A stretch of DNA of 61,715 bases, from NCBI GenBank assembly GCA_002433075.1, contig DJHM01000059.1, forward strand, positions 1 to 61,715. The letters run 5' to 3'. The translations under genes and the position numbers were made by a program. Under the pieces are notes generated by a model that had not been told where the DNA came from, did not search any database, and saw nothing but the letters and a program-made list of their open reading frames with translations. The number at the start of each line of letters is the position of its first letter. Position 1 is the stretch's first letter. The stretch comes from Latescibacteria bacterium UBA6620. GTDB lineage: Bacteria > Latescibacterota > UBA2968. Shown piece by piece: positions 52,642 through 61,338 of the stretch.

Positions 52642-53229
52642 CTAGATTCCAATGCGTCGCTTCTTGTAGGCTTTGCGGATTTCTTTTTCATCCGTCCAGA
52701 TGATTTCGGACGATCCGAGATCGGTGAGCTGGAAAGTGGCCTTGTAGTAGACGAGTTTCTCTTTGCCAACTTCCTGAACGTTCGACGACAGGGTCCCGGT
52801 CAGAATCAGCTGGGCAGCCGTCTGTGACCCTGGACGGTGGGCTTGAGCTGGGTCCACGTATCCAGAGTTCTGGTACTCGTATTCGCGGGCGATGGACTTG
52901 CGATTGAGAGCGTTGACGAATCGAAATCTCCCCGACTGAATCAGCGACGTTCGAATCTTGTCACTCAGCGCGTTCATGTCGATGTGTTCGGCCGTCCTGT
53001 TCCGCATCTTCCCAACCATCACTGCGGGCGTGGCCCTGTTTTCGACGGATGGAGAAGCGACAAGCGAAGACACCATCTTCTTCGCAATCAGCTGCATGTC
53101 GTTTTCGTTGAATCGATCGTCGAGCAGGGCGATGGTTTCGGGGTCTTCATAGGTCCCCTTCGTGAAGGTGCGGGGTCCCGCGCAGCTGATGACGGTCAGG
53201 GACGTGATGAGGATGATCAGGTTACGCAT
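52642..53229 (-). CDS. lpoB: LpoB-like penicillin-binding-protein activator lipoprotein
   Basis: 195 residues. Lipobox VISC (Cys16). The body has family features: LIAKKMVSSLVASP, VGKMRNRTAEHIDMNALSDKI, ALNRKSIAREYEYQ, LTGTLSSNVQEVGKEKLVYY and IIWTDEKEIRKAYKK. LpoB stimulates the peptidoglycan synthase PBP1b from the outer membrane. It lies in an operon after a COG3014-type TPR lipoprotein, a pairing seen in other bacteria, and before a small barrel. Confidence 0.88.
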   Translation of the reverse strand: MRNLIILITSLTVISCAGPRTFTKGTYEDPETIALLDDRFNENDMQLIAKKMVSSLVASPSVENRATPAVMVGKMRNRTAEHIDMNALSDKIRTSLIQSGRFRFVNALNRKSIAREYEYQNSGYVDPAQAHRPGSQTAAQLILTGTLSSNVQEVGKEKLVYYKATFQLTDLGSSEIIWTDEKEIRKAYKKRRIGI

Positions 53230-53241
53230 GGTTTCCTCCTT

Positions 53242-54033
53242 TTAATTCCACTCACATTCGAGTCTGGTTGAGGTCAGCTGCCATTGGTCCGGCAGTACCA
53301 CGTCACGTTTGAATCGGAGATCGAGTTTGCAGGTCCGGGCCAGAGAGCTTGCCGGATAATCCAGGTCGTGGTAACGCACGAGATCCCTTTCGTTCGGCGG
53401 AATCTCCGAAACGCGCTGGATGTCAGGCCGGGTCGAAACTAGGACGGCGAGCTTTCGGGTGCCCGCTTGCTTGAGCGGAAGCCGGCTGGTAAAGCGAACG
53501 GTCCTTACTGGCCTGGGTAGCAACATGTCCGAGTGGTCCTGTCGAGTTTCGTGCGTCCAACTCCCACCGAGGACGGAAGCCAGATCCGCCGTGAGCACGC
53601 GTTCGGTATCGCCATCGGGCAGGATGGCATAGAGATATCGTTGCCGTCCCGCCTGGCCGCCTTCTCCCTCGAAGGCGAGAGAGATGGTGACGTCGATCGA
53701 CCGGTTGGGCGGCAGGCCGTGCCGCGAGACTGCGGTGAGGACGGCGTCATCGACTCTCAGACGGCGAAGTTTCAGCAGCCCGGCCGCCGACGCGTCTCCC
53801 GCGTAGCGGCGTTCTGTCAGGAGTGTGACGAGCTGTTCGGAAGCGAACCCTCCATTGCTGAGCACGAGCACTTCGTCTTCGGTCAGGGGCATCTGATCCG
53901 ATCTTTCATAGACCGGCGGTAACTGCGCACCGTCCCATTCGACGATGTTGACGACGGATCCTCCGGTCGGGAGTTCGGCAGCGGGTACGTGTGTTGCGAA
54001 CCCGACGACCAGAATGAAGAGCAGTGATTTCAT
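53242..54033 (-). CDS. Secreted protein of unknown function
   Basis: 263 residues with a signal peptide (about 1-19, ending VPAAE). The mature sequence is mixed alpha/beta; no Cys pair or catalytic motif is evident. It holds a stretch typical of periplasmic domains (LTEDEVLVLSNGGFASEQLVTLLTE, here read in two halves) and beta strands rich in Arg and Val. I recognise no family. Located between the COG3014-type lipoprotein and lpoB with gaps of 9 and 12 bases, it is almost certainly co-expressed and probably works in the same envelope system. Confidence 0.7.
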   Translation of the reverse strand: MKSLLFILVVGFATHVPAAELPTGGSVVNIVEWDGAQLPPVYERSDQMPLTEDEVLVLSNGGFASEQLVTLLTERRYAGDASAAGLLKLRRLRVDDAVLTAVSRHGLPPNRSIDVTISLAFEGEGGQAGRQRYLYAILPDGDTERVLTADLASVLGGSWTHETRQDHSDMLLPRPVRTVRFTSRLPLKQAGTRKLAVLVSTRPDIQRVSEIPPNERDLVRYHDLDYPASSLARTCKLDLRFKRDVVLPDQWQLTSTRLECEWN

Positions 54034-54042
54034 GTATTCCTC

Positions 54043-55392
54043 CTATTCGTAAAACCGGTGATTTACGAATGTCCTTTCACCGGCGGTGATCTTGACCCTT
54101 TCGAGGGTCTTGCGTTCGACGGTGTGGCCTCCACGCCCGATCGTTTCGATCACGATATCGTGTTCGCCCGAGGGGAGGGTCAGACGGCTGAGGTGAATCG
54201 ATCCGGGAAGGGAGACCCAGCTTCGGGTGTCGGCTTTTTCTGTGGCGGCTGTGAAGAGGTTGGCCAGCCAACCCAGCACTCTGTTTTCGTCTTTAATGCT
54301 CTCCGTGGTGATATATTTGACGATTCCGCGCGCGACCGTTCGTGCGAGAATGGCGCCATGCTTGTCGGCGAGGGTCGCACGCGAGATGGCATCGAGATCT
54401 TCGACTGCCTCGGATCGAGCCTGTCGTTGAAGATCGCCCGCGCTGACTTTGACCCGGGTCGTTCTCTTCGGTGTCGATTCAAGCCTGGGTATGGCAACTC
54501 GAAGCCAGTAGTTGACGTCCGAGTGGTGGCTTCGTCTGTAATGACGTCGGATGACGTGTTGCGCGGCGAGGTTTTCCCTTCCGCGGCGGGTGAGTTTGAT
54601 GTCATTGTCGTAAATGGGAAGATTCAGTTCTTCCTGTACACGTCGCGGGACGAAGCCGACTTCAGACAGCAGAACCAACTCGCCGTCAGTCGAATCGATT
54701 GAGAAGCCGACCGGCGACGAGTCTTCGGGCATATCACCGAACTGGGCGACGATTCGAATGAAATCCTGTTCGAGGCTAGGAGGAGGCGACATTCCGAATC
54801 GTTCCGCGTAGGCCTGGTAGCCTTTGCGCGCGTGCTTTAGCGAAACGTATGCGTCGTTCAGGTCGCCGATGGCCTCATACATGAGCGCGGTCAGGTAATG
54901 GATAAAGGCGTCGCTCCTGTAGGATGCTTCTGAATCGGCGTAGCCTGTGTATTCCGATAGTTTGAGATTGGCCTTTCGACACTCCACGAGGGCATCTTCG
55001 AACTGGCCTAAGTGCCAATAATTGAGCGCCCGGTAATAGTTGATGAAGACTCTCTCGAACGGTTCTCCACGGTATCGCCTTACTTCATCGTTCGTGACGA
55101 GGGCGGCGGCCTCTCTGGTGATAGACCTTGTGAACAGGTGGTCTGCCACACGTTCGGCAGTTTCGAAGTAACGATTGGACAGATCGTAGTCGCCGCGTGT
55201 GTGCGCGATCGTCCCGTGCTCGAGGTAGAACAGCAGCTTGTTGGAATTGCCTGCCGCTTTGCCGATTCTTTCACGGGCCGCCGGGTAGTCGCCAGTCTGA
55301 AGGGCTGCGCGGATGTCCGCTGTATGCCGTGCGTACGGGGCGCAAGAGACGACAGAGGCAAGCAGGAGCACGATGGGAGCGATTCGTTTCAT
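54043..55392 (-). CDS. COG3014-type TPR lipoprotein
   Basis: 449 residues. Lipobox VVSC (Cys17). Several TPR-like pairs occupy about 25-210 (AALQTGDYPAARERIGKAA, RGDYDLSNRYFETAERV, GQFEDALVECRKANLKL), followed by a beta-rich C-terminal half containing VSLPGSIHLSRLTLPSGEHD. This is the arrangement of COG3014 outer-membrane lipoproteins found beside LpoB in many proteobacteria. First gene of a four-gene operon; its ATG is only about 16 bases from a -12 element, leaving a very short leader. Confidence 0.82.
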   Translation of the reverse strand: MKRIAPIVLLLASVVSCAPYARHTADIRAALQTGDYPAARERIGKAAGNSNKLLFYLEHGTIAHTRGDYDLSNRYFETAERVADHLFTRSITREAAALVTNDEVRRYRGEPFERVFINYYRALNYWHLGQFEDALVECRKANLKLSEYTGYADSEASYRSDAFIHYLTALMYEAIGDLNDAYVSLKHARKGYQAYAERFGMSPPPSLEQDFIRIVAQFGDMPEDSSPVGFSIDSTDGELVLLSEVGFVPRRVQEELNLPIYDNDIKLTRRGRENLAAQHVIRRHYRRSHHSDVNYWLRVAIPRLESTPKRTTRVKVSAGDLQRQARSEAVEDLDAISRATLADKHGAILARTVARGIVKYITTESIKDENRVLGWLANLFTAATEKADTRSWVSLPGSIHLSRLTLPSGEHDIVIETIGRGGHTVERKTLERVKITAGERTFVNHRFYE

Positions 55393-55407
55393 CGTGACTC
55401 AGATTCC

Positions 55408-55422
55408 GCAAGCCGCGTGCCA
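55408..55422 (-). promoter_or_regulatory. Sigma-54-type (-24/-12) promoter for the COG3014/LpoB operon
   Basis: On the minus strand the sequence is TGGCAC-GCGGC-TTGC, a perfect match with correct spacing. The predicted start of transcription lies only 4-8 bases before the ATG at 55392, so the mRNA would be nearly leaderless. No Shine-Dalgarno sequence is visible. Confidence 0.65.
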
Positions 55423-55534
55423 TTTCCAAGAATCGCGTATAGGTGACTGTTTTTATCGAAACTTGTGTGTCGGCGTCTGCTCGTTGTGGTGACTAAGGCA
55501 CTGGTGTGAATCAGAGTGACAACAGGAAGGTTCT

Positions 55535-55900
55535 ATGAAGAGGATCTCGATCGTCGATGACGATCCTTCGGTGAGTGAAGCACTGGGGGAGATCGTCACG
55601 ACCTACGGATACGAGGCCCTGGTCTCCGGTTCGGCGAAGGACGCGGTGGCCACGCTTGCCAAGGGCGGAATCCACACGATGTTCCTGGACCTCTCGATGC
55701 CCGAGGTCACGGGAGACTGCATGTTGGATTTCATCAGAAAGAAGGGATTCAAGGTGCCGGTTGTCGTCGTTTCGGCTCACATCGAAGATCACGTGCGAGA
55801 GCACCTGGTGAAGACCGGTGTGAGCGGGATCATTCAGAAACCTTTCGAGGTGTCTGACGTGATCGATGAGATGGAGAAGGCGCTGTCGCCTGGAGGGTAG
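55535..55900 (+). CDS. Stand-alone receiver-domain response regulator (CheY-like)
   Basis: 121 residues, a single receiver domain: acidic pair Asp8-Asp9, phospho-acceptor Asp52 (MFLDLSMP), Ser80 and Lys102 (QKPF). No output domain, so it acts by protein contact, as CheY or Spo0F do. GGAAGG precedes the ATG. It stands alone, divergent from the LpoB operon, with a terminator after it and no histidine kinase nearby. Confidence 0.92.
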   Translation: MKRISIVDDDPSVSEALGEIVTTYGYEALVSGSAKDAVATLAKGGIHTMFLDLSMPEVTGDCMLDFIRKKGFKVPVVVVSAHIEDHVREHLVKTGVSGIIQKPFEVSDVIDEMEKALSPGG

Positions 55901-55922
55901 ATCCCGGATGGCAGGGAAAACA

Positions 55923-55955
55923 GAAGGGCGTTCCCCCTGGAGGGGAACGCCCTTC
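55923..55955. terminator. Bidirectional intrinsic terminator
   Basis: A perfect 14-bp stem (55923-55936 with 55942-55955) with loop CTGGA, between convergent response-regulator and carbamoyltransferase genes. T-runs are short on both sides. Confidence 0.75.
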
Positions 55956-55978
55956 TTCGTTACGGCTATGGGATGTGG

Positions 55979-57685
55979 TCAGGCTCTGGGTGTGACCTTG
56001 AAATTCTCGAGGAAGAGAATGTCCACGCCGCCTCGAATCAGCTCTGACACTGCGTCTCGAGGATGGCAGACGATCGGTTCCTCGTGCTTGTTGAAGCTCG
56101 TGTTGATGCCCAGGCTGAGGCCCGATTTCCGTTTGTAGGCGGAAAGGGCTCGGTAGACGTAGGCGTTATCTCTTTCATTCACGATCTGAGGACGGGCCGT
56201 GCCGTCCTTGTGGACGATGCCTGGTGCAAGACGCTTGCCTTCCTCGGACACGTCGAAGCAGACGGTCATAAACCGGGCCGGGAGCCTGCCCGCGTCAAAG
56301 TTCTGGAAGTACTTCGGCGCGTCTTCTTCCAGGATGATGGGCGCGAAGGGCATGAACTCCGTTCGATCGAGACGGCTGTTGAGCCAGTGCATCATCGTCG
56401 GGTCCGTTGGTTCGGCAAGGATGGTCCGATGTCCGAGTGCGCGTGGTCCGTACTCCATGCGCCCATTGAAAAGCCCGATGACTTGTTTTTGTACGAGCGC
56501 GTCGCTGATCGCATCGGCCGGATCGTCGAGTTTGACGAAATCGACAGGGTACTGTCGCAGTGTGCCGAGGATTTCGTCCTCGCTGGCCGCATTCCCCCAG
56601 CTGGCCTCAGAGATCGCTTCGGGTAGGAGCCCGGTTTCCCGAGCGGTCAGGTCGAGAGCACTGCCAAGCGCGACGCCCCCGTCACCCATGTGAGGGTGGA
56701 TGAAGATCTCGTCGACACCGTCAAGCTCCAGGATTTTCTGGTTCAACCTGACGTTTGCGAACGTCCCCCCGGCTAGGGCAACCCGACGCAACCCCGTTCG
56801 TTCAACGGCGGCGGCGACTGCGCCGCAGATGCTATCTTCGAGCACCTTCTGAGCACCGTAGGCGATCTGCTCGATCGAGAAACGGTCGAGGGCGATTCTT
56901 AATTGCTCGTGTGCGTCACGGAAGAGCAGATGCTTTTTGTTGGTGAAGCTCAGCTTCTTCGGATCATGTCCGTAGAACTCGGAGAGCACGCGATGAGCTT
57001 CCTCGCAGGGCTCATAAGCAGCGAGCCCCGTGATCTTCCCGCCGTGCTTGATAGGGTTGAATCCACAGATGTATGTGATGAGGAACCAGAAGTTACCGGG
57101 GGAGTGGACGCGTGGCCACTCGACGAGCGGTCGCAGATGGCCGTCCACGCCGGTATAGATGCTGCCGGCCAGACCGTCTCCTCCACCATCGGCCGTAATC
57201 ACCGTGGCGGCCAGGAATCCCGAAGTGTAGTAGGCCGAGGCAGCGTGGGCCCGGTGATGGTCCACGTATTCGATGTCGGCATCGATGTCGAAGTCCCTTA
57301 CGGACTTCTGCAGCGCCTGCTTGTTTTTGCTCACGAGGCTTAGCACCTGACGTGAGGCCTGGACGAAGGGCCGTGTTGCGGTGACGGGACCGAACAGACG
57401 CGTGCCACCGGCGAAGATTCGCTGGAGCATCGTGGTGTCGTTGATGTCGGTGTAGATCGGATAGTCCTCTGTCTCGACCATAGCCTGGAACCCCACGCTG
57501 ACCCGGTCGATGTCGTGGGGAGACATCCCCGTCGTGGGGAACAGATTACGCAGCGCCAGGTAGGGGAAACCGAAGTGCAGCTTGTTTCGGGCGAATCGTT
57601 CTTCGTTAGCCGCGTAGACCGGCTTGCCTTCCACGGTCAGCGAGACGCCGGCGTCTTTTCCATCGTGAATTCCCAAGACGTTCAT
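55979..57685 (-). CDS. Carbamoyltransferase (NodU/CmcH family)
   Basis: 568 residues. The N-terminal Kae1-like domain (about 1-350) starts MNVLGIHDGKDAGVSL and has the iron-binding histidines in DHHRAHAAS; the C-terminal YrdC-like half contains FNGRMEYGPRALGHRTI and GINTSFN, all diagnostic of O-carbamoyltransferases. They transfer a carbamoyl group to hydroxyls of sugars or antibiotics. Last of a five-gene glycan run read from the right edge; the target is most likely a sugar of a surface glycan or an exported glycolipid. Confidence 0.92.
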   Translation of the reverse strand: MNVLGIHDGKDAGVSLTVEGKPVYAANEERFARNKLHFGFPYLALRNLFPTTGMSPHDIDRVSVGFQAMVETEDYPIYTDINDTTMLQRIFAGGTRLFGPVTATRPFVQASRQVLSLVSKNKQALQKSVRDFDIDADIEYVDHHRAHAASAYYTSGFLAATVITADGGGDGLAGSIYTGVDGHLRPLVEWPRVHSPGNFWFLITYICGFNPIKHGGKITGLAAYEPCEEAHRVLSEFYGHDPKKLSFTNKKHLLFRDAHEQLRIALDRFSIEQIAYGAQKVLEDSICGAVAAAVERTGLRRVALAGGTFANVRLNQKILELDGVDEIFIHPHMGDGGVALGSALDLTARETGLLPEAISEASWGNAASEDEILGTLRQYPVDFVKLDDPADAISDALVQKQVIGLFNGRMEYGPRALGHRTILAEPTDPTMMHWLNSRLDRTEFMPFAPIILEEDAPKYFQNFDAGRLPARFMTVCFDVSEEGKRLAPGIVHKDGTARPQIVNERDNAYVYRALSAYKRKSGLSLGINTSFNKHEEPIVCHPRDAVSELIRGGVDILFLENFKVTPRA

Positions 57686-57698
57686 CGGGTGTCCCCTT

Positions 57699-59345
57699 TC
57701 AGGAGGCCATCGGTTCGTAGGTGACCTGATAGAGAAGGCCTACGAACGAACGGCGACTTCGGTAGATGAGTCGGTCGTAAATGCTGGGGGTAAGTCCATC
57801 ATACATCGCAATCGGCCGAATACCGACCTTGAGCTGTTTGTTCTCAGGCTTCTTGAATGACACAGCCGACTGTATTTCCGAGATGCCGGCATTGAAGTCG
57901 GGATGGTCTACGTTCTGATCGGAGCGCACGAGCACGTAGAGCGGTCTGCGCTGGATCGGATCAAGGGTGCTGTATTTGGTCTCGTGATAACGGTTGGTGT
58001 CGATGCGTTCGCGATTGTAGCCATACTCGAAACCGAGAATGACGACATCGGCATCCTGGATGTCGGATGCGATGGCCTCCCTGGCTCGATCGTAGGCGAC
58101 GATGGCCTGACCGAGCGTCTCCCGCTGGTAGCGATGACCCTCCGACTGGCTACTACCGTGCCCAAGGAGTAGCACCGCGAGCGCTGCGACAGCCACATTC
58201 GGATGAGTGTATCGCGCCGAGACTCGTGTCAGAGCAATGCTGACGAGCATGCTGGCCGGAACGAGCGAGACGACGACATAACGAGCCATGAACCCGTGGG
58301 GCAGGCGCGGATAGGCCGTGTAAGCGACTAGAACACCCAACATCCAGATTCCGAGGAATCCGACATGTGGGGGCACCCTCTCGCGCGAACGCAGCCAGAT
58401 CGCGGCGGAAACAAGGCAAGGGAGCGCAAGCCACGGCGTCAGGTTCGCGAGGAGGCTGTAGGGAACCGTTCCATCTGCGGTGCCGAACAGGACGTGCACG
58501 TTGCCGATCAGGAGGATCCAAAGCGTATCGAGTGATGCAGGCTTCCACATCCAGCCCTGAGATCGATCCTCCGAAAACGGCGCAAACGGGGGGACCGGGT
58601 TGTCGATCATTCCGATCAGGGGCACGCTGGTGATAGCCACACATCCCATCGCGGGCAGCCATTGCCAGAGCTGGTCTCTTCGCCAAACGATCAGGTAGGC
58701 GACGATGAGAACCGGTAGGATCTTGGCGCTGCCCTTCGTTCGATGGGCAAGAATCATGAGAATTGCGGCGAGGATCTGGGGAGCCCACTTCCACATACCT
58801 GCGGTTTTTCCGGATGTGTGAGCGAACCAGAACACACCCAACGCAGCGATCGTCAGGATCTGGGCGACGAGTTCGAAGTCGGAGATCCACATGGTGCTGG
58901 CGAACGTTGCTGCGGATAGACCGAAAACGGCAGCAGCCAGGACTGCGGTTTGACGCGACTCTCCCGCGACGAGGAGGAACCCCGCGATGCAGGCGGCGAC
59001 GCCGCCTGCCGTAAGACACTTGAAGGCGTAGAACGCAATCGCTGTTTCTCCAAAAAGTGCGACGAGCATCTTGGTCACGAAGACCTGGCCGGGTCGGAAC
59101 TGGAATCCCCAGTCCTCGGGAACGGGACCCATCAGGTCTGTGAGGACCGAAACCCAGGACGTAGCGCGTGCCTGGTTGATCCAGTCGTAGTCGTTGTCGA
59201 AGAAACGGAAGCCTTGAAGGTAGAAGTAGAGGTAGAGCCCGGTAGCCAGCGCACACGTGCACGCAACCAGGAACGATTTCACCCCAGAGAGTCCTCCTCC
59301 GGCGTCGCTGGTGTGAGAACGGGTCTGTGCTGTCGAAGCATTCAT
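57699..59345 (-). CDS. Multi-span membrane protein, GT-C glycosyltransferase-like
   Basis: 548 residues from ATG 59345, which overlaps the stop of the methyltransferase (ATGA); a longer reading to 59450 lacks support. After a short cytoplasmic N-terminus there are about ten membrane segments. The first periplasmic loop contains FFDNDYDWINQA, an acidic D-x-D-like motif where GT-C enzymes (ArnT, PMT, Alg) keep their catalytic acid. The C-terminal 150 residues are soluble. A role in adding a sugar or residue from a polyprenyl-phosphate donor is inferred from this pattern and the neighbours. Confidence 0.68.
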   Translation of the reverse strand: MNASTAQTRSHTSDAGGGLSGVKSFLVACTCALATGLYLYFYLQGFRFFDNDYDWINQARATSWVSVLTDLMGPVPEDWGFQFRPGQVFVTKMLVALFGETAIAFYAFKCLTAGGVAACIAGFLLVAGESRQTAVLAAAVFGLSAATFASTMWISDFELVAQILTIAALGVFWFAHTSGKTAGMWKWAPQILAAILMILAHRTKGSAKILPVLIVAYLIVWRRDQLWQWLPAMGCVAITSVPLIGMIDNPVPPFAPFSEDRSQGWMWKPASLDTLWILLIGNVHVLFGTADGTVPYSLLANLTPWLALPCLVSAAIWLRSRERVPPHVGFLGIWMLGVLVAYTAYPRLPHGFMARYVVVSLVPASMLVSIALTRVSARYTHPNVAVAALAVLLLGHGSSQSEGHRYQRETLGQAIVAYDRAREAIASDIQDADVVILGFEYGYNRERIDTNRYHETKYSTLDPIQRRPLYVLVRSDQNVDHPDFNAGISEIQSAVSFKKPENKQLKVGIRPIAMYDGLTPSIYDRLIYRSRRSFVGLLYQVTYEPMAS

Positions 59346-60151
59346 CGTGGCTTCCCCGCCATCAGTACAATCCACCCCGAGCCGACCATCATTCGACCGA
59401 CGACAGTGTTCGGGTCGTAGGTGCTGGGCTTCAACAGCCGGTCCCACCATCCGTCACCAAGGCGAGCGGGCTGAGGCAGTCGCTCGATGCACGCATACCC
59501 GGCTTCCTGGAGAAGCTCCGTGGCTGTTGATTCCGTGTAATGGAACTGGTAAGGCACATAGACGTAGTCGAGCAGATTGCTGGTGACTGCCCCGCCGACT
59601 GTTCGGAGACCGACCCACCTCGCCGCAGAATAGGGGATGCGTTGGCCGATCCATCTGCCGAAGGCCGCACACGAATACAACAGTCCGCCGGTCCCATAGA
59701 GGGAGAGATAGAGTTTCCCGCCCGGCTTGAGACATCTAAACATTTCGGATACGGCCTTTGCCGGGTCGGCCGTGTGGTGGGCGACACCACTGCAATGAAT
59801 GAAATCGAACCTTTCGGCCTCGAAAGGTAGATCGAGCAAGTTGCCGGTGCGGTAGGTTACGCTGGATCCGAGGCCGGTGTTGTGGCGCCGGGCGTTCCGA
59901 ATGTTGGTTTCGGACAGATCGAGGGCAACGATATCACGGGATCCGAGACGGAATAGACCTTGCAGCGCACGCCCCCGGCCACCTGTACCCGCATCGAGCG
60001 CTGACTTCCCGGAGAGGAAATCGGGACTCACGCCGAGGTGCTCTGCGGTCAGGACGCGATCCCGGGATGTCTGGACATAGGCCTCGTCGGGGAGGGTGTG
60101 GATGTCCCCGAATAATTCGTCCGTCCTTGTTTCCTGAACCGTCAGGGACAC
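59342..60151 (-). CDS. SAM-dependent class I methyltransferase
   Basis: 269 residues. Motif I ALDAGTGGRGRAL, motif II VALDLSETNI, the acidic region FDFIHCSGVAHHT and the post-motif LKPGGKLYLSLYG are all present (Methyltransf_11-like). It methylates an unidentified substrate, probably a sugar or a lipid-linked intermediate, given the neighbouring genes. Overlaps GT4 gene 60142 by ten bases and the membrane protein by four. Confidence 0.88.
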   Translation of the reverse strand: MSLTVQETRTDELFGDIHTLPDEAYVQTSRDRVLTAEHLGVSPDFLSGKSALDAGTGGRGRALQGLFRLGSRDIVALDLSETNIRNARRHNTGLGSSVTYRTGNLLDLPFEAERFDFIHCSGVAHHTADPAKAVSEMFRCLKPGGKLYLSLYGTGGLLYSCAAFGRWIGQRIPYSAARWVGLRTVGGAVTSNLLDYVYVPYQFHYTESTATELLQEAGYACIERLPQPARLGDGWWDRLLKPSTYDPNTVVGRMMVGSGWIVLMAGKPR

Positions 60152-61338
60152 GACGATCCTCCGTGTGCAGCGTCATCGATTACGCGGTAATAGCGCTTGA
60201 CCATAGCCGGCCAGTCGAGGCCGTCAAAGGCTCGGAGTGCCTCCCGTGCCCGATCCGTGCGGAGTCGCTGGTCTTCGTAGAGTTCGACAATCTTGTCCGA
60301 TAGTTCATCGGGGCTGTCGTGGCGGTAGTAGCCGACCTGGCTGTCGTCGAAGTAGGACTCGACGGTGCCGACGCGGGAAACGACGGAAGGGAGGCCCATT
60401 GCCACGTACTCCAGCAACCTCACGGGCAGCATGACGGTGTCCACGAAGACGTCCTTCCGGCACGGTACCAGTCCTACATCAGCCTGGCTGATGAGATCGG
60501 GTACACGCTCGACGGGGACGCGGTCGTGGAATCGTACGCATCGATCCATCCCCAAGGACGACGCCCGGGTCTTGATTTCGTCGATATAGGCTTCCTCGCC
60601 ATCTCCGTAGATGTCGAGGGACACCTCGCAGGGCAGCTTCTGACCCGCCAGGCGGACTCCCTCCAGGGCGGTTTCGAAATTGTAGCGTCTTAGGATCTGG
60701 CCGTGGTGGAAGAGCTTGAAAGTCCCGTTGGTGGAACGCGAGCAGGATCCCCGTTGCTTGAAGTAGCGGGGATCCGGTGCGTTCATGACGACCTCCATTT
60801 TGTGGGCTATGGGATTCCGCGTGAGAAAGAGGTCGCGGATGTTTCGGTTAACGGTCAGGACGCGGTCTGCGAAAGCAAGACTGGCCTGTTCGACGAACGT
60901 CAGCAGGTGAAAGATGCCCGACTTCTGGTCGATGCCGTAGAGCGATTGGTAGAGTTCGGGGGTGACGTCGTGCATGTCGAGGACCACCCTGCTGCCAAGG
61001 CACTTGGGTATCACAGCCGTGAAAACCAGAAAGTCCGGCATGTTGTGTACCTGGACGACGGCATAGCGGTGACGGAAGTAGAGCCGCGTGAGAGCCAGTG
61101 TCGCTAAGGCGAAGAAGGCGGCGTACTCTTTCAAGTATCCCAGGACGCCCTGCCCTCGGAGATGTCTGACCGGGAGCCGATGCACCGTTGCGTTCCCGAT
61201 CTGCTCGACCGGTTGCTCGCCGTGGTTGCGGAGGCAGATGACATCGACCGAATCACCCCGGTCGGCGAGGGCTTCGACCTGCCGACGAACCCGCACGTCG
61301 TGCGGGTAGTAGGCGTGGACGACCATCGCAAGTCTCAT
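60142..61338 (-). CDS. Glycosyltransferase family 4
   Basis: 398 residues of GT-B fold. N-terminal MRLAMVVHAYYPHDVRVRRQ, the central VHNMPDFLVFTA and the C-terminal donor region FHHGQILRRYNFETAL, VGLVPCRKDVF, LPVRLLEYVAMGLPSVVSRV are typical of GT4 enzymes, including the E-x7-E-like segment. It adds a sugar from an NDP-sugar in glycan synthesis. Overlaps both neighbours, so it is translationally coupled with them. Confidence 0.9.
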   Translation of the reverse strand: MRLAMVVHAYYPHDVRVRRQVEALADRGDSVDVICLRNHGEQPVEQIGNATVHRLPVRHLRGQGVLGYLKEYAAFFALATLALTRLYFRHRYAVVQVHNMPDFLVFTAVIPKCLGSRVVLDMHDVTPELYQSLYGIDQKSGIFHLLTFVEQASLAFADRVLTVNRNIRDLFLTRNPIAHKMEVVMNAPDPRYFKQRGSCSRSTNGTFKLFHHGQILRRYNFETALEGVRLAGQKLPCEVSLDIYGDGEEAYIDEIKTRASSLGMDRCVRFHDRVPVERVPDLISQADVGLVPCRKDVFVDTVMLPVRLLEYVAMGLPSVVSRVGTVESYFDDSQVGYYRHDSPDELSDKIVELYEDQRLRTDRAREALRAFDGLDWPAMVKRYYRVIDDAAHGGSSCP

